DNA from: Amycolatopsis dendrobii
Lineage (GTDB): Bacteria; Actinomycetota; Actinomycetes; Mycobacteriales; Pseudonocardiaceae
Assembly: GCF_014145675.1 (NCBI RefSeq)
Contig: NZ_JACGZW010000007.1
Span: 434,001 to 498,000 of the forward strand
Reading direction: 5' to 3'
Length of the DNA: 64,000 nucleotides
The notes beneath the pieces are model-generated. The model worked only from the letters and a program-made list of their open reading frames with translations. It had not been told where the DNA came from and did no database searches. The first letter of the stretch is position 1. The number at the start of each line of letters is the position of its first letter. The position numbers and the translations under genes were made by a program. This document shows positions 1 to 8,037 of this stretch, piece after piece.

Positions 1-628
1 CGGGGCCGAAATCACCGCGGACGTGAGCAATACTCAGCTCGCCACGAGCACCGGCCGCACGGTCGCGCTGGTGCTCGCGGTGCTCGCCGCGACGGCCGAC
101 TTCAGCTGGGGCACGCTGCGGCTCACCTTCCAGGCGGTGCCGACGCGGACGCCCGCGCTGCTCGCCAAGGGCGCCGTGGTGTGCGCGGTCTGCGCGGTGC
201 TCGGCCTGCTCGCCGGCGTCGGCTCGTGGGGGATGGCACACCTCGTGCGCCCGGACGCCGACCTCAGCCTGCACTCCGGGGCGGACTGGCGCATCGTGTT
301 CGGCCAGATCCTGACCTTCGCGCTGACCGGGCTGCTCGGCGTCGGCGTCGGCCTGCTGCTGCGCAGTTCCGCGCTGGCGCTGGCGATCGTGCTCGTGTGG
401 ACCCAGCTGGTCGAGGGCCTGGTGCTGCTGATTCCCAAGATCGGCAGCGATCTCTACCAGTGGATGCCGTTCTACGCCGCTTCGCAGTTCGCCGGTGGCG
501 ATTTCACCAGGACGACGCTGAAACTGTCGCCGCCTTTCGGACCGTGGGGTTATCTCGCGTATTTCGCGGCGATCAGCGCGGTGTTGTTCGCCGCGGGCGT
601 GGCCACCGCGAATCGGCGGGACGCCTGA
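1..628 (+). CDS. ABC-2 type transporter permease, 3' part
   Basis: The reading frame is open from the first bases of the window, so the gene begins upstream and only about 208 C-terminal residues are visible. The product is an integral membrane protein. Segments near residues 15-30, 55-78, 102-145 and 178-200 are strongly hydrophobic. The piece around GTLRLTFQAVPTRT resembles the cytoplasmic loop of ABC-2 type permeases, where a sequence of the form GTIRxTLxAxPxR is usual. An ATP-binding partner would be expected just upstream, outside the window. A GTG at position 23 could be read as a start, but it lies within an open frame that continues upstream, so I treat the gene as truncated by the window edge. 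The substrate cannot be told. Confidence 0.7.
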   Translation, partial: GAEITADVSNTQLATSTGRTVALVLAVLAATADFSWGTLRLTFQAVPTRTPALLAKGAVVCAVCAVLGLLAGVGSWGMAHLVRPDADLSLHSGADWRIVFGQILTFALTGLLGVGVGLLLRSSALALAIVLVWTQLVEGLVLLIPKIGSDLYQWMPFYAASQFAGGDFTRTTLKLSPPFGPWGYLAYFAAISAVLFAAGVATANRRDA

Positions 629-777
629 CCTGCACGTGCACATTCCCGATTGCGCGGCGGGCATTCGGATTAAATTCACGTAAACCGGTGTGGCTTCTCT
701 CACAGGGAGCGGACATACTGTCGGAAAGCCACGGATATTCACAGCAGAGCCCCGTCTCAGCTCTCCGGAGGTGAACC

Positions 778-1338
778 GTGACGGTGGACGTTGATCAACT
801 CGTTTCCCGCGACGCTGCGGTACCAACCCCTCGGCTCGAGCCGATGCTGGACCTCGAATGGTCCCAGGCGATCGAACTGCCGCGATTCGCGCTGCCCGCG
901 ACCCGGCCCGCCGAACTGCGCCAGGCGTGGGTGCATCGCGCGCCCGAGGACGCGGTGCTCGGGCTGTACCGGCGGGCGAGCGGAGCCGATGACGCACTGC
1001 CCGCGCCGTGGTGGCTGCGCGCGGTCGCGAGCGGACGGCTCGAATCGCGCGAACTCGGCTTCCGCATCGAAGACCGGGTGGCGCAACTGCTCGGCAAGCG
1101 GATGGGCTGGGAGTTCGTCCCGTGGGCGGCCGACGGCGAATCCGGGTATTGGGAGTTCATGCCGTCCGAACGCGGCAAGTCCGGCCATTCCATCCCGACG
1201 ACCGTGCTGAACACCGACCGGCACGACGGCTGGATCGACGTATTGCCCGCGCATTCCGCCCGCGCCCCGGAGCCGGTGGCGGTCGCCGGACTCGCCGGAC
1301 TGCGCTCCCGGCTCGGGGAGTTCGAAGCGGTCCGCTGA
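778..1338 (+). CDS. conserved hypothetical protein upstream of trmB
   Basis: I do not recognise this 186-residue protein. It has no signal peptide or membrane segment and is predicted to be cytoplasmic. It is rich in Trp, Arg and Glu, with a central part (about residues 75-155) containing the motifs GWEFVPW and GYWEFMPSE. The GTG start is supported by a good ribosome binding site, GGAGGTG at 767-773, four bases before the start. It ends 20 bases before trmB, but trmB seems to have its own promoter, so joint transcription is possible without being required. The preceding 149 bp (629-777) contain a ten-base palindrome TGCACGTGCA at 631-640 and AT-rich stretches that could hold the promoter. Confidence 0.7.
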   Translation: MTVDVDQLVSRDAAVPTPRLEPMLDLEWSQAIELPRFALPATRPAELRQAWVHRAPEDAVLGLYRRASGADDALPAPWWLRAVASGRLESRELGFRIEDRVAQLLGKRMGWEFVPWAADGESGYWEFMPSERGKSGHSIPTTVLNTDRHDGWIDVLPAHSARAPEPVAVAGLAGLRSRLGEFEAVR

Positions 1339-1346
1339 CGCGCCCG

Positions 1347-1352
1347 TATGTT
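1347..1352 (+). promoter_or_regulatory. -10 element of trmB, leaderless type
   Basis: TATGTT lies six bases before the GTG start of trmB, so the transcript would begin at or next to the start codon. No ribosome binding site is seen. Confidence 0.45.
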
Positions 1353-1358
1353 GTCCGG

Positions 1359-2066
1359 GTGGAAAACGAGGACCAGCCACGGCTGCGCAGCGTGGTCAGC
1401 TACGTCAAACGCGGCGGACGGATGACCGTCGGCCAGCAGCGAGCCTGGGAAGAACACTGGCCGCGACTCGGCCGGACGGTGTCGGAACTGCCTTCCGGAC
1501 CGGTCGACTTCACGGCATGGTTCGGCCGCGAGGCGCCAGTGATGCTGGAGATCGGCTCCGGCATGGGCGAGACGACCTCGCAGCTGGCCGCCGCCGCGCC
1601 GGAGCTGAACTACGTGGCCGTCGAGGTGTACGACCCCGGGCTCGGGCAGCTCATGCTGCGCGCGGAGAAGCTCGGAGTGACAAACCTGCGCCTCATGCAC
1701 GGCGACGCGGTGGTCCTGCTGACGTCGCATGTCTCGCCGGGAACGCTGTCCGGCGTGCGGCTGTTCTTCCCGGACCCGTGGCCGAAGAAACGCCACCACA
1801 AGCGGCGGATCGTGCAGCCGGAATTCGTGGCGTTGATCGCGTCGCGGCTGGCTCCCGGCGGGACGTTCCATATGGCCACTGACTGGGAGCATTACGCGGA
1901 GCAGATGCTGGAGGTTTGTTCGGCGGAGCCTGCGTTGCGGAACCGGTACGCGGACGAGCCTGGCGGCTGGGCGCCGCGGCCGGAGTGGCGGCCGGTGACG
2001 AAGTTCGAACAGCGGGCGGACCGGGAGGGGCGGGTTTCGCACGATTTGATCTTCGAGAAGCGCTGA
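1359..2066 (+). CDS. trmB: tRNA (guanine-N7-)-methyltransferase TrmB
   Basis: TrmB makes 7-methylguanosine at position 46 of the tRNA variable loop, using S-adenosylmethionine, in the cytoplasm. The 235-residue length is usual for the family. The SAM-binding motif EIGSGMGE begins near residue 64, and the family signature LFFPDPWPKKRHHKRR begins near residue 135 and is complete, including the catalytic-site Asp and basic run. The reading frame is open far upstream, but that extension is low-complexity and overlaps the preceding gene in another frame. I chose the GTG at 1359 because it follows a TATGTT element at leaderless spacing and gives a normal length. The gene is followed by a repeat element and a strong two-way terminator. 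Confidence 0.93.
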   Translation: MENEDQPRLRSVVSYVKRGGRMTVGQQRAWEEHWPRLGRTVSELPSGPVDFTAWFGREAPVMLEIGSGMGETTSQLAAAAPELNYVAVEVYDPGLGQLMLRAEKLGVTNLRLMHGDAVVLLTSHVSPGTLSGVRLFFPDPWPKKRHHKRRIVQPEFVALIASRLAPGGTFHMATDWEHYAEQMLEVCSAEPALRNRYADEPGGWAPRPEWRPVTKFEQRADREGRVSHDLIFEKR

Positions 2067-2173
2067 TCTCGGGCTTGCTCTTGGGCCTATCGCGGCCTGG
2101 GCTCGGATGAATCTTGCGCTGACGCGCTGGGCCTGACCTCGGCGGGACCATGCGCTGGCTCTGCTCTGAAGTG

Positions 2174-2252
2174 CCCCAATGCCACATTGGGTGCGTCAGA
2201 TGCACCCAATGTGGCGTTCGGTGCGTTGAGCGCACCCAATGTGGCATTGGGG
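2174..2252. repeat. REP-like palindromic element
   Basis: Two 22-base arms at 2174-2195 and 2231-2252 are exact inverted copies of each other, each containing CCCAATGTGGCATTGG or its complement. A third, slightly degenerate copy of the core (CACCCAATGTGGCGTT) lies between them at 2203-2218. No gene covers the stretch. It lies downstream of trmB and before the intergenic terminator. The structure is like a REP or small non-autonomous palindromic element. Confidence 0.7.
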
Positions 2253-2310
2253 CGGGTTGGCGGCGCGCGAGGCTGGGCGGTCGGTGAAGCGAGCGAAGCG
2301 ACGAAACTGA

Positions 2311-2354
2311 CGAAGGGCCGTCACCGGGTTCCCATCCCCGGCAACGGCCCTTCG
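2311..2354. terminator. two-way terminator between trmB and the ABC permease
   Basis: Arms CGAAGGGCCGT (2311-2321) and ACGGCCCTTCG (2344-2354) pair perfectly, and inner CCGGG/CCCGG bases extend the hairpin. It lies between two convergent genes. Confidence 0.75.
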
Positions 2355-2404
2355 CTTCCTTCACCCCCGGTGCCGCCCCTCCCCCGACGAGGGGCGGCGG
2401 CCCG

Positions 2405-4675
2405 TTATTCGTCGGCCAGTGGTTCTGCCTGCACTCGCTTCAGCGCGGGCGTGCAGACCGACGCGCCGAGCAGGGCTACCCCGATCCCCAGCACCACCGG
2501 CGCGGCGATCCACGGGCTGAACACGACCGACCCCCGTTCCATCGTCGCCATGAACAACCCGAGTCCGACCGCGACGCCCACCACGCCCGCACCGATGGTC
2601 GCCACTAGCGCGGGCAGTGCGGCTTCCATCCGCAACGCCCGGGAAAGCACCCGCACCGGGGTGCCTGCCGCCATCAACGCTCCGAACGTCCGGCGGCGGT
2701 CCATGACCGAGCCTGCGGTCGCGACCGCCGCACTGCAGCCAGCGAGGATGCCTGCTGCGACGAGGCCGATCACGGTGACCCGGCGCAGGTCGCTGAGCTG
2801 CACCTGCTGTCCGTAGAGGTGCTGCTCGCGGCTGCCGATCTCCGCCCCGACCGCGTTGGGCACCAGTGCGGTCCGCACGATCTCGCGGTTGGTCTCGGCG
2901 GTCGGCACGACCAGGGTGACCTGGTTCGCTTTGACCCCGGCCGGCACCGCGGACGGGTCGATCACGTATTCGCCGAAGCTGTTGTGCCGTTCCGGGTGAT
3001 AGGTCCCCAGGTTGACCGCACCGAGCGGGGTGCCCGTGCTGTCCTCGCCGCCGTACCGCGCGACTCGCAGGTTGTTCGTGTCCAGCTGGTACGGGGCGTA
3101 CAGCCCGACGCCGGGCTTGCAGTCCTGCTGGGTGATCCCGAGCCGGGTCAGTTTGGCGGCATCGGTGCAGGTCATGACGTACGCGCGCTGCATCGACCGG
3201 TAGTTCCCCTCGCCCTGCATCACGTAGACGCTGGCCACCGGGATGACGCGTTCGGACAGTCCGGCCTTCGCGAGCGTGGCGTTGGTCCGCTCGGTCGCTT
3301 CGGGGGCCCGGTCCGCGGTGACGTCGACGTACAGCGCCGAGTCCACGTACTGGCGTCCGCCGCCAGCGAGGGATTCGATCGACGGCAGCAGGGTGAGCGC
3401 CATCGATCCGGTGAACACGGCGAGCACGATCCCGGCTGAGGCCCGGTAAGAACCCTTCGGGTCGTTGCGCAGCCGACGTCCGGCCAGCAGCGACGACGGC
3501 CGCCGCCAGATCCGTACGAACGTGCCGCCGACGGCCGAGGTCACCCACGGTCCGACCACCATCGCCGAGGCGACCACGAGCAGCAGGCCGAACAGCACCA
3601 GGTTGCCACTGCCTCCGCTGCGTGCGCCGAAAACGGTGTAGAAGAAGAACAATCCGGCCGCGGGCAGCGCGAGCAGCCGCCACCAGCGCAACGGTTTCAC
3701 GGCGTGCCCGCCGGTCGCGAACAGCGGCGTGCGCACCACCCGGCGCAGGCCGAGCACCCCGGCGAGCACCACGAGCAGCGGAACCACCAGCACCGCGAGC
3801 ACGGTCAGTCCCACCGGAAGGGAGAAGTCCGAGGCAAGCCAGGTCCCGCCGTCCCACGGCACGAACGTGGCCAAACCGCGCAACGCGGGGCTGAGCAAGA
3901 GCCCGAGCAAGGCGCCGACGCCCGCGGACAATCCGGTTTCGGCGGCGACCATCGCGGTCACCTGGCCAGGGGTCGCACCGGCCAGCCGGATCGCGGCGAG
4001 CCGTTGTTCGCGGCGGGCGGCGGTGAGCCGGGCCGACGACGCGACGAGCACCAGGCTCGGCACGAGCAGCACGATGATGCCGACCCAGGACAGCACCGTC
4101 AGCAGGCTGTCCGGATGTCCCTGCCCGTTCGGGAAGGCCGCGGCCGGGAAAGCGTCCTGGCCAGGCTGATCCTTGTGCCCGTACGGCCGCATCTCCTGCG
4201 GGCTGTGCCCGACGAGCGCGACAAGCTGCTCCGGGTACCGCAGCGCCTCGTCGCCGAACGCGGCGACCGGTTTGCCGAAGCGGTTCCCGAGCTGGTCGGC
4301 CGGAGTCGCGTTGAGCAGTTTCCCGAGCGCGGGCGACACGATCGTCTCGCCGGGACCGGGCAGTTGCGGGATGCCCGGCGGCAGGCGCAGCGAGTCGGCC
4401 GAGCCGGTGACCGCGATGTCGACGCGGGCGACCTGCTTGCCGTCGAAGTAGTCCTTGGAGGAGTTGACCAGCAGGGCGTTCTGCTGGCCGGCGTCGTAGC
4501 GGCCGCTGTTTTGCCACAGCGCCCGCTGCTCGCGCGCCTGCGTGGCGTACGGCAGGGTCGCCAGCAGCAGGACGAGCCCAGTCGCGACGGCGACGCCGAC
4601 CGCGGTGAGGATCGCCGAGGTGCGGGTCCGCCGGTCGCCGCGCAGCACCCGCAGGGCGAGCTGGAACGGGTTCAT
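2405..4675 (-). CDS. FtsX/MacB-type ABC transporter permease
   Basis: The 756-residue membrane protein works with the ATPase encoded just upstream. The start MNPFQLALRVL is followed by a first membrane segment at about residues 21-42 and a large extracytoplasmic domain to about residue 190. Several clustered helices follow (about 195-450), then a second extracytoplasmic domain and a C-terminal set of three helices. This duplicated layout is typical of actinobacterial FtsX-type exporters linked to lipoprotein, peptide or antibiotic export. The ATG overlaps the ATPase stop in an ATGA arrangement (4672-4675), which implies translational coupling. An in-frame extension upstream is rejected because it lies inside the ATPase gene. 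The divergent two-component system makes an envelope-stress or antimicrobial-peptide role plausible, as in Bce-like modules, but this is inference. Confidence 0.88.
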   Translation of the reverse strand: MNPFQLALRVLRGDRRTRTSAILTAVGVAVATGLVLLLATLPYATQAREQRALWQNSGRYDAGQQNALLVNSSKDYFDGKQVARVDIAVTGSADSLRLPPGIPQLPGPGETIVSPALGKLLNATPADQLGNRFGKPVAAFGDEALRYPEQLVALVGHSPQEMRPYGHKDQPGQDAFPAAAFPNGQGHPDSLLTVLSWVGIIVLLVPSLVLVASSARLTAARREQRLAAIRLAGATPGQVTAMVAAETGLSAGVGALLGLLLSPALRGLATFVPWDGGTWLASDFSLPVGLTVLAVLVVPLLVVLAGVLGLRRVVRTPLFATGGHAVKPLRWWRLLALPAAGLFFFYTVFGARSGGSGNLVLFGLLLVVASAMVVGPWVTSAVGGTFVRIWRRPSSLLAGRRLRNDPKGSYRASAGIVLAVFTGSMALTLLPSIESLAGGGRQYVDSALYVDVTADRAPEATERTNATLAKAGLSERVIPVASVYVMQGEGNYRSMQRAYVMTCTDAAKLTRLGITQQDCKPGVGLYAPYQLDTNNLRVARYGGEDSTGTPLGAVNLGTYHPERHNSFGEYVIDPSAVPAGVKANQVTLVVPTAETNREIVRTALVPNAVGAEIGSREQHLYGQQVQLSDLRRVTVIGLVAAGILAGCSAAVATAGSVMDRRRTFGALMAAGTPVRVLSRALRMEAALPALVATIGAGVVGVAVGLGLFMATMERGSVVFSPWIAAPVVLGIGVALLGASVCTPALKRVQAEPLADE

Positions 4676-5367
4676 GCCGCGAGCCTCGTCGCGATCAGGC
4701 CGTCGCGGATCGCCACGGTGCGCGGCATCGATTCGGCGAGTTCCCGGTCGTGGGTCACCACGAGCACCGCGGCGCCGGACGCCTGCGCGGCGGCCAGCAG
4801 CGCGTCCATCGTCTCGCGGCCGGTGCGGGTGTCGAGCGCGCCGGTCGGCTCGTCGGCGAAGATCACCTTCGGCCGGTGGGTGAGCGCGCGGGCGATCGCC
4901 ACGCGCTGCGCCTCGCCGCCGGAAAGCTCGCCAGGACGGCGCGCTTCCTTGCCGGCCAACCCGAGTTTGCCGAGCCATTCCCGTGCCGCGGCAATGGCCT
5001 CGCCACGAGTTCCGCCTGCCAGCAGCGAGGGAAGTGCGACATTCTCTTCCGCGGTCAGCTCGGACACGAGCATTCCGGACTGGAAGACGAAACCGAATTC
5101 GGTGCGCCGCAGTTCGCTGCGCCGCTTTTCACCGAACTGGTCGATCCGCTGTCCCTGCAACCAGATCTCGCCGCTGTCGGCGCGCAGGATGCCTGCCAGC
5201 ACGTGCAGCAGCGAGGTTTTGCCGGATCCGGACGGGCCGACGATGGCGATCGCTTCCCCCGGCTGGACGTCGATGTCGATTCCGGCCAGCGCGTGCTGCT
5301 GCCCGTAGCGCTTCACCAGCCCGCGCCCCGACAACACCGGTCCGGCGCTCCACTGTGGATTCGTCAT
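4672..5367 (-). CDS. ABC transporter ATP-binding protein, MacB/LolD type
   Basis: This 231-residue cytoplasmic ATPase drives the FtsX-type permease that follows it with a four-base overlap. The Walker A motif GPSGSGKTS is near residues 39-47, the signature LSGGEAQRVAIARAL near residues 143-157 and the Walker B VIFADEPTGALD near residues 163-174, with the switch His in VVTHDRE. Length and motif spacing match the LolD/MacB/BceA class of exporters. The ATG is preceded by a purine-rich GGGAGAGAG sequence. The upstream 187-bp gap is shared with a divergent histidine kinase gene and holds a 26-bp palindrome. The exported substrate cannot be inferred from the sequence. Confidence 0.92.
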   Translation of the reverse strand: MTNPQWSAGPVLSGRGLVKRYGQQHALAGIDIDVQPGEAIAIVGPSGSGKTSLLHVLAGILRADSGEIWLQGQRIDQFGEKRRSELRRTEFGFVFQSGMLVSELTAEENVALPSLLAGGTRGEAIAAAREWLGKLGLAGKEARRPGELSGGEAQRVAIARALTHRPKVIFADEPTGALDTRTGRETMDALLAAAQASGAAVLVVTHDRELAESMPRTVAIRDGLIATRLAA

Positions 5368-5476
5368 CCGCCAGCTCTCTCCCTGTCTCCGTCATTCGTC
5401 TTCGACTGCGACGGAAGGCAGCTTCGCGGATTCGAGCGGGTGTCCACTTCGGGCAGACGGCCGGTAACCGCGGAGC

Positions 5477-5502
5477 CGCCATCGGCCGATCGGCCGATGG
5501 CG
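5477..5502. promoter_or_regulatory. perfect 26-bp palindrome in divergent promoter region
   Basis: Positions 5477-5502 are identical to their own reverse complement, with the core ATCGGCCGATCGGCCGAT. It lies midway between the divergent ABC exporter and histidine kinase genes, a good place for an operator. ATCGGCCGAT is repeated within it, so two overlapping dyads are present. Binding by the neighbouring response regulator is an inference. Confidence 0.5.
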
Positions 5503-5542
5503 ACGAACCACGTGGCCAAGGTGCGCACGGGCGCGAATCATC

Positions 5543-5548
5543 TACCGT
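5543..5548 (+). promoter_or_regulatory. -10 element of the histidine kinase gene, leaderless type
   Basis: TACCGT lies six bases before the GTG at 5555, with no ribosome binding site between. Confidence 0.4.
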
Positions 5549-5554
5549 CACGGT

Positions 5555-7357
5555 GTGCCGCACTCCCCGCCGTCGAAAACGCTTGCCGCGCGGGCGACCG
5601 AACTCGCCCGCCGCCTCGACATGTCCGTGCTCGTGTTGTTCGCCGCGCTGGCGTTCGACCTCGTGTTCGTGACCGACGCGGCACTCGACAACGTCGGCCC
5701 GCGATTCGTCGACCTCGGCCTGTTCCCCGGCGTTTTCGCGATGGCGGCGTGCGCGTTCTGGGCGCGCAAACGCGCGGCGGTGGCGGGCGTATTCGGCGCG
5801 CTGACGCTGATGTTCTGCACCTTCGTCATCCGCTATCTCGGCATCCCGACGTACTCCAGCGTGCTGGCGAACCTGACCGTCACCGAGTTCGTCGCCGGGA
5901 TCGAGATGGTCTATTTCCTCGCCCGCCGAGCCCGCCCCGGGGTCGCCTTCGCGGTGATCAGCGCGCTGGTGATGGGCGCGCTCACCGCGGTGTTCGGCCG
6001 CGGTTCCTACCGCGACCTGAGCGCCAGCAGCATCGCGCAGACCATGCTCTTCGGGTTCCTGTTCCTCGTCGGGACGGTGATCACCGGCGTGGTCGGCCGT
6101 CCGCGCCGCGAACGGGACCCGGTGACGGTGGAACGCCTCCGCACCATGCACCGGTTCACCGAACTGGTGCGCGGACAGTGGCCGTTGATCGGCATGCTCA
6201 GCATCGGCGTGCTGATCGAATTCGGCTACACCTACGAAAGCGGCAGCCGCGGTTTCCCGCTGCTGGCCTGCTCGATCGGCGCCGCCGCGGTGACCGCGCT
6301 GTCGCCGCGCCGTCCGCGGGATTCGATCCTGGTGGTGGCCGGGCTTCTCCTGCTTTCCGCGCTCGCCACGCCGTTCCTGCATCCCAGCCACAGTTATCAG
6401 CTGCTCGGCGGCATCCCGCCGACCCAGATCGTCGCCGCATTCGGCGTGGTCGTGAACGTCGTGCGCGCGGTGCCGCTCGCCCGGGCGTGGCCACGGATCG
6501 CGTTGCTGTCCGGCGTGGTCGCGGTCGGCACGATCCTGAACTTCAGCCAGTACCGCACCGGCCGCCTGCTCACCGACCCGATCACGCTCGGGATGCTCGC
6601 CACCGTCGCGGTCCTGCTGCTCGGCATCGCCATCGCGATCGGCCTCTACTTGCGTTCCCGCGATTCCGAACGCGCGCAGGTGGTGAAATCGGCGGTCACC
6701 GACGCGCAGACGTCCGAGCGGATGGCGCTGGCCAGGGAGCTGCACGACGTCGTCGCGCACCACGTGACCGGCATCGTCGTGCAGGCGCAGGCCGCGCGGA
6801 TGATGGGGGAGAAGAACCCGGAGCTCGCGCTGGAGGCGATGGGCCGGATCGAGAACGCGGGCGTCGAGGCGCTCGCCGCGATGCGCCGCCTGGTCCGCAG
6901 CATGCGGGGCGACGCACCGGCGGGGTCGGGCGAGTTCACTGAGCAGGCGACCACTGACCTGGCCGCTGACCTGCGCAAACTCGTAGACGCGGGCAACCAC
7001 GGCATCCCGACCCAGCTGCGGCTCGACCTGCCGGCAAACCTGCCGCACGAGGTCGGCCGGTCCGCGCTGCGGCTGATCCAGGAGTCGCTCACCAACGTCG
7101 GCAAGCACGCCTCGGACGCCACCGAGGCGCTCGTGCTGGCCGAGGTCGTCGACGGCGAACTGCACTTGCGGGTGACCGACAACGGCAGCGGGCAGACGCA
7201 TCGTCCGCCGGGCGGGTCGGGCGGATACGGTCTGGTCGGCATGCGCGAACGCGTCGCGCTGCTGCACGGCAGGCTTTCGGCAGGCCGCGAGCCGAACGGC
7301 GGCTGGCGGGTCGAGGCGTGGCTGCCGCTCGAGGCGAACGGGGAGACTGACAGGTGA
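5555..7357 (+). CDS. NarL-type sensor histidine kinase with multi-helix membrane domain
   Basis: The 600-residue protein has an N-terminal membrane domain of roughly nine to eleven helices (about residues 20-370) and a cytoplasmic kinase. The HisKA_3 dimerisation box ARELHDVVAHHVTG contains the phospho-acceptor His at residue 397. The HATPase domain follows, with a C-terminal DNGSG and GGYGLVGMRERV ATP-lid motif. This is the DesK/NarX class of kinases. Its stop overlaps the response regulator start by four bases (GTGA). The gene is divergent from an FtsX-type ABC exporter, so the kinase probably senses an envelope signal handled by that exporter. The GTG start is chosen because of the leaderless-type TACCGT element ahead of it. 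Confidence 0.9.
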   Translation: MPHSPPSKTLAARATELARRLDMSVLVLFAALAFDLVFVTDAALDNVGPRFVDLGLFPGVFAMAACAFWARKRAAVAGVFGALTLMFCTFVIRYLGIPTYSSVLANLTVTEFVAGIEMVYFLARRARPGVAFAVISALVMGALTAVFGRGSYRDLSASSIAQTMLFGFLFLVGTVITGVVGRPRRERDPVTVERLRTMHRFTELVRGQWPLIGMLSIGVLIEFGYTYESGSRGFPLLACSIGAAAVTALSPRRPRDSILVVAGLLLLSALATPFLHPSHSYQLLGGIPPTQIVAAFGVVVNVVRAVPLARAWPRIALLSGVVAVGTILNFSQYRTGRLLTDPITLGMLATVAVLLLGIAIAIGLYLRSRDSERAQVVKSAVTDAQTSERMALARELHDVVAHHVTGIVVQAQAARMMGEKNPELALEAMGRIENAGVEALAAMRRLVRSMRGDAPAGSGEFTEQATTDLAADLRKLVDAGNHGIPTQLRLDLPANLPHEVGRSALRLIQESLTNVGKHASDATEALVLAEVVDGELHLRVTDNGSGQTHRPPGGSGGYGLVGMRERVALLHGRLSAGREPNGGWRVEAWLPLEANGETDR

Positions 7358-8007
7358 TCCGGGTACTGATCGCGGACGACCAGGAAATGGTGCGGATGGG
7401 CTTCCGCATGATCCTGGACGCCCAAGACGACATCGAGGTGGTCGCGGACGTGCCGGACGGGGTCTCCGCGGTCGCCAAGGCGCGCGAACTGCGCCCGGAC
7501 GTCTGCCTGCTGGACATCCGCATGCCGGGCCTCGACGGGCTGGAGGTCACCCGTCAGCTGGCCGGGCCGGACGTCGCCGACCCGCTGAAGGTCGTCGTGG
7601 TCACCACCTTCGACCTCGACGAATACGTGCACACCGCACTGCGCAACGGCGCGAGCGGCTTCCTGCTCAAGGACGCCGGACCGGCGCTGCTGATCGAAGC
7701 GGTGCGCGCGGCCGATCGCGGCGACGCGCTGGTGTCTCCGCAGATCACCGTGCGGCTGCTGAAGCATTTCGACGGCGGGACCACCGCCAAACGCGAGACT
7801 CCCGCACCGTCGGAGCCGCTGACCGCGCGCGAACTGGACGTGGTGAAGGCCGCCGCGCGCGGGCTCACCAACACCGAGATCGGCGCGGAGCTGTTCCTGT
7901 CCCTGTCGACCGTCAAGACGCATTTGGCCTCGGTGCAGGGCAAAGTCGGCGCGCGTAACCGAGTGGAAATCGCAGCTTGGGCCTGGCGTAGCGGCGTAGT
8001 GGATTAA
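7354..8007 (+). CDS. NarL/LuxR-type response regulator
   Basis: This 217-residue transcription regulator is the partner of the kinase that overlaps it by four bases. The receiver domain (about residues 1-120) has the acidic pair in VLIADDQE, the phospho-acceptor Asp54 in LLDIRMPG, and the conserved Thr and Lys in VVTTF and FLLKD. The C-terminal LuxR-type helix-turn-helix runs from about residue 150, starting LTARELDVVKAAARGLTNTEI. The likely targets are its own operon and the divergent ABC exporter, through the palindrome in their shared intergenic DNA. The target assignment rests on position only. Confidence 0.92.
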   Translation: MIRVLIADDQEMVRMGFRMILDAQDDIEVVADVPDGVSAVAKARELRPDVCLLDIRMPGLDGLEVTRQLAGPDVADPLKVVVVTTFDLDEYVHTALRNGASGFLLKDAGPALLIEAVRAADRGDALVSPQITVRLLKHFDGGTTAKRETPAPSEPLTARELDVVKAAARGLTNTEIGAELFLSLSTVKTHLASVQGKVGARNRVEIAAWAWRSGVVD

Positions 8008-8025
8008 CCGCTACTGGGACGCCCG

Positions 8026-8031
8026 TACTAT
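8026..8031 (+). promoter_or_regulatory. -10 element of the amidohydrolase gene, leaderless type
   Basis: TACTAT lies six bases before the ATG at 8038, a close match to the actinobacterial -10 consensus. No ribosome binding site is present. Confidence 0.5.
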
Positions 8032-8037
8032 CTCGTT

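Noticed and set aside
1008..1358. N-terminal extension of TrmB.
   Set aside because: The extension overlaps the upstream gene in another frame, is Arg-rich and makes the protein much longer than the family.
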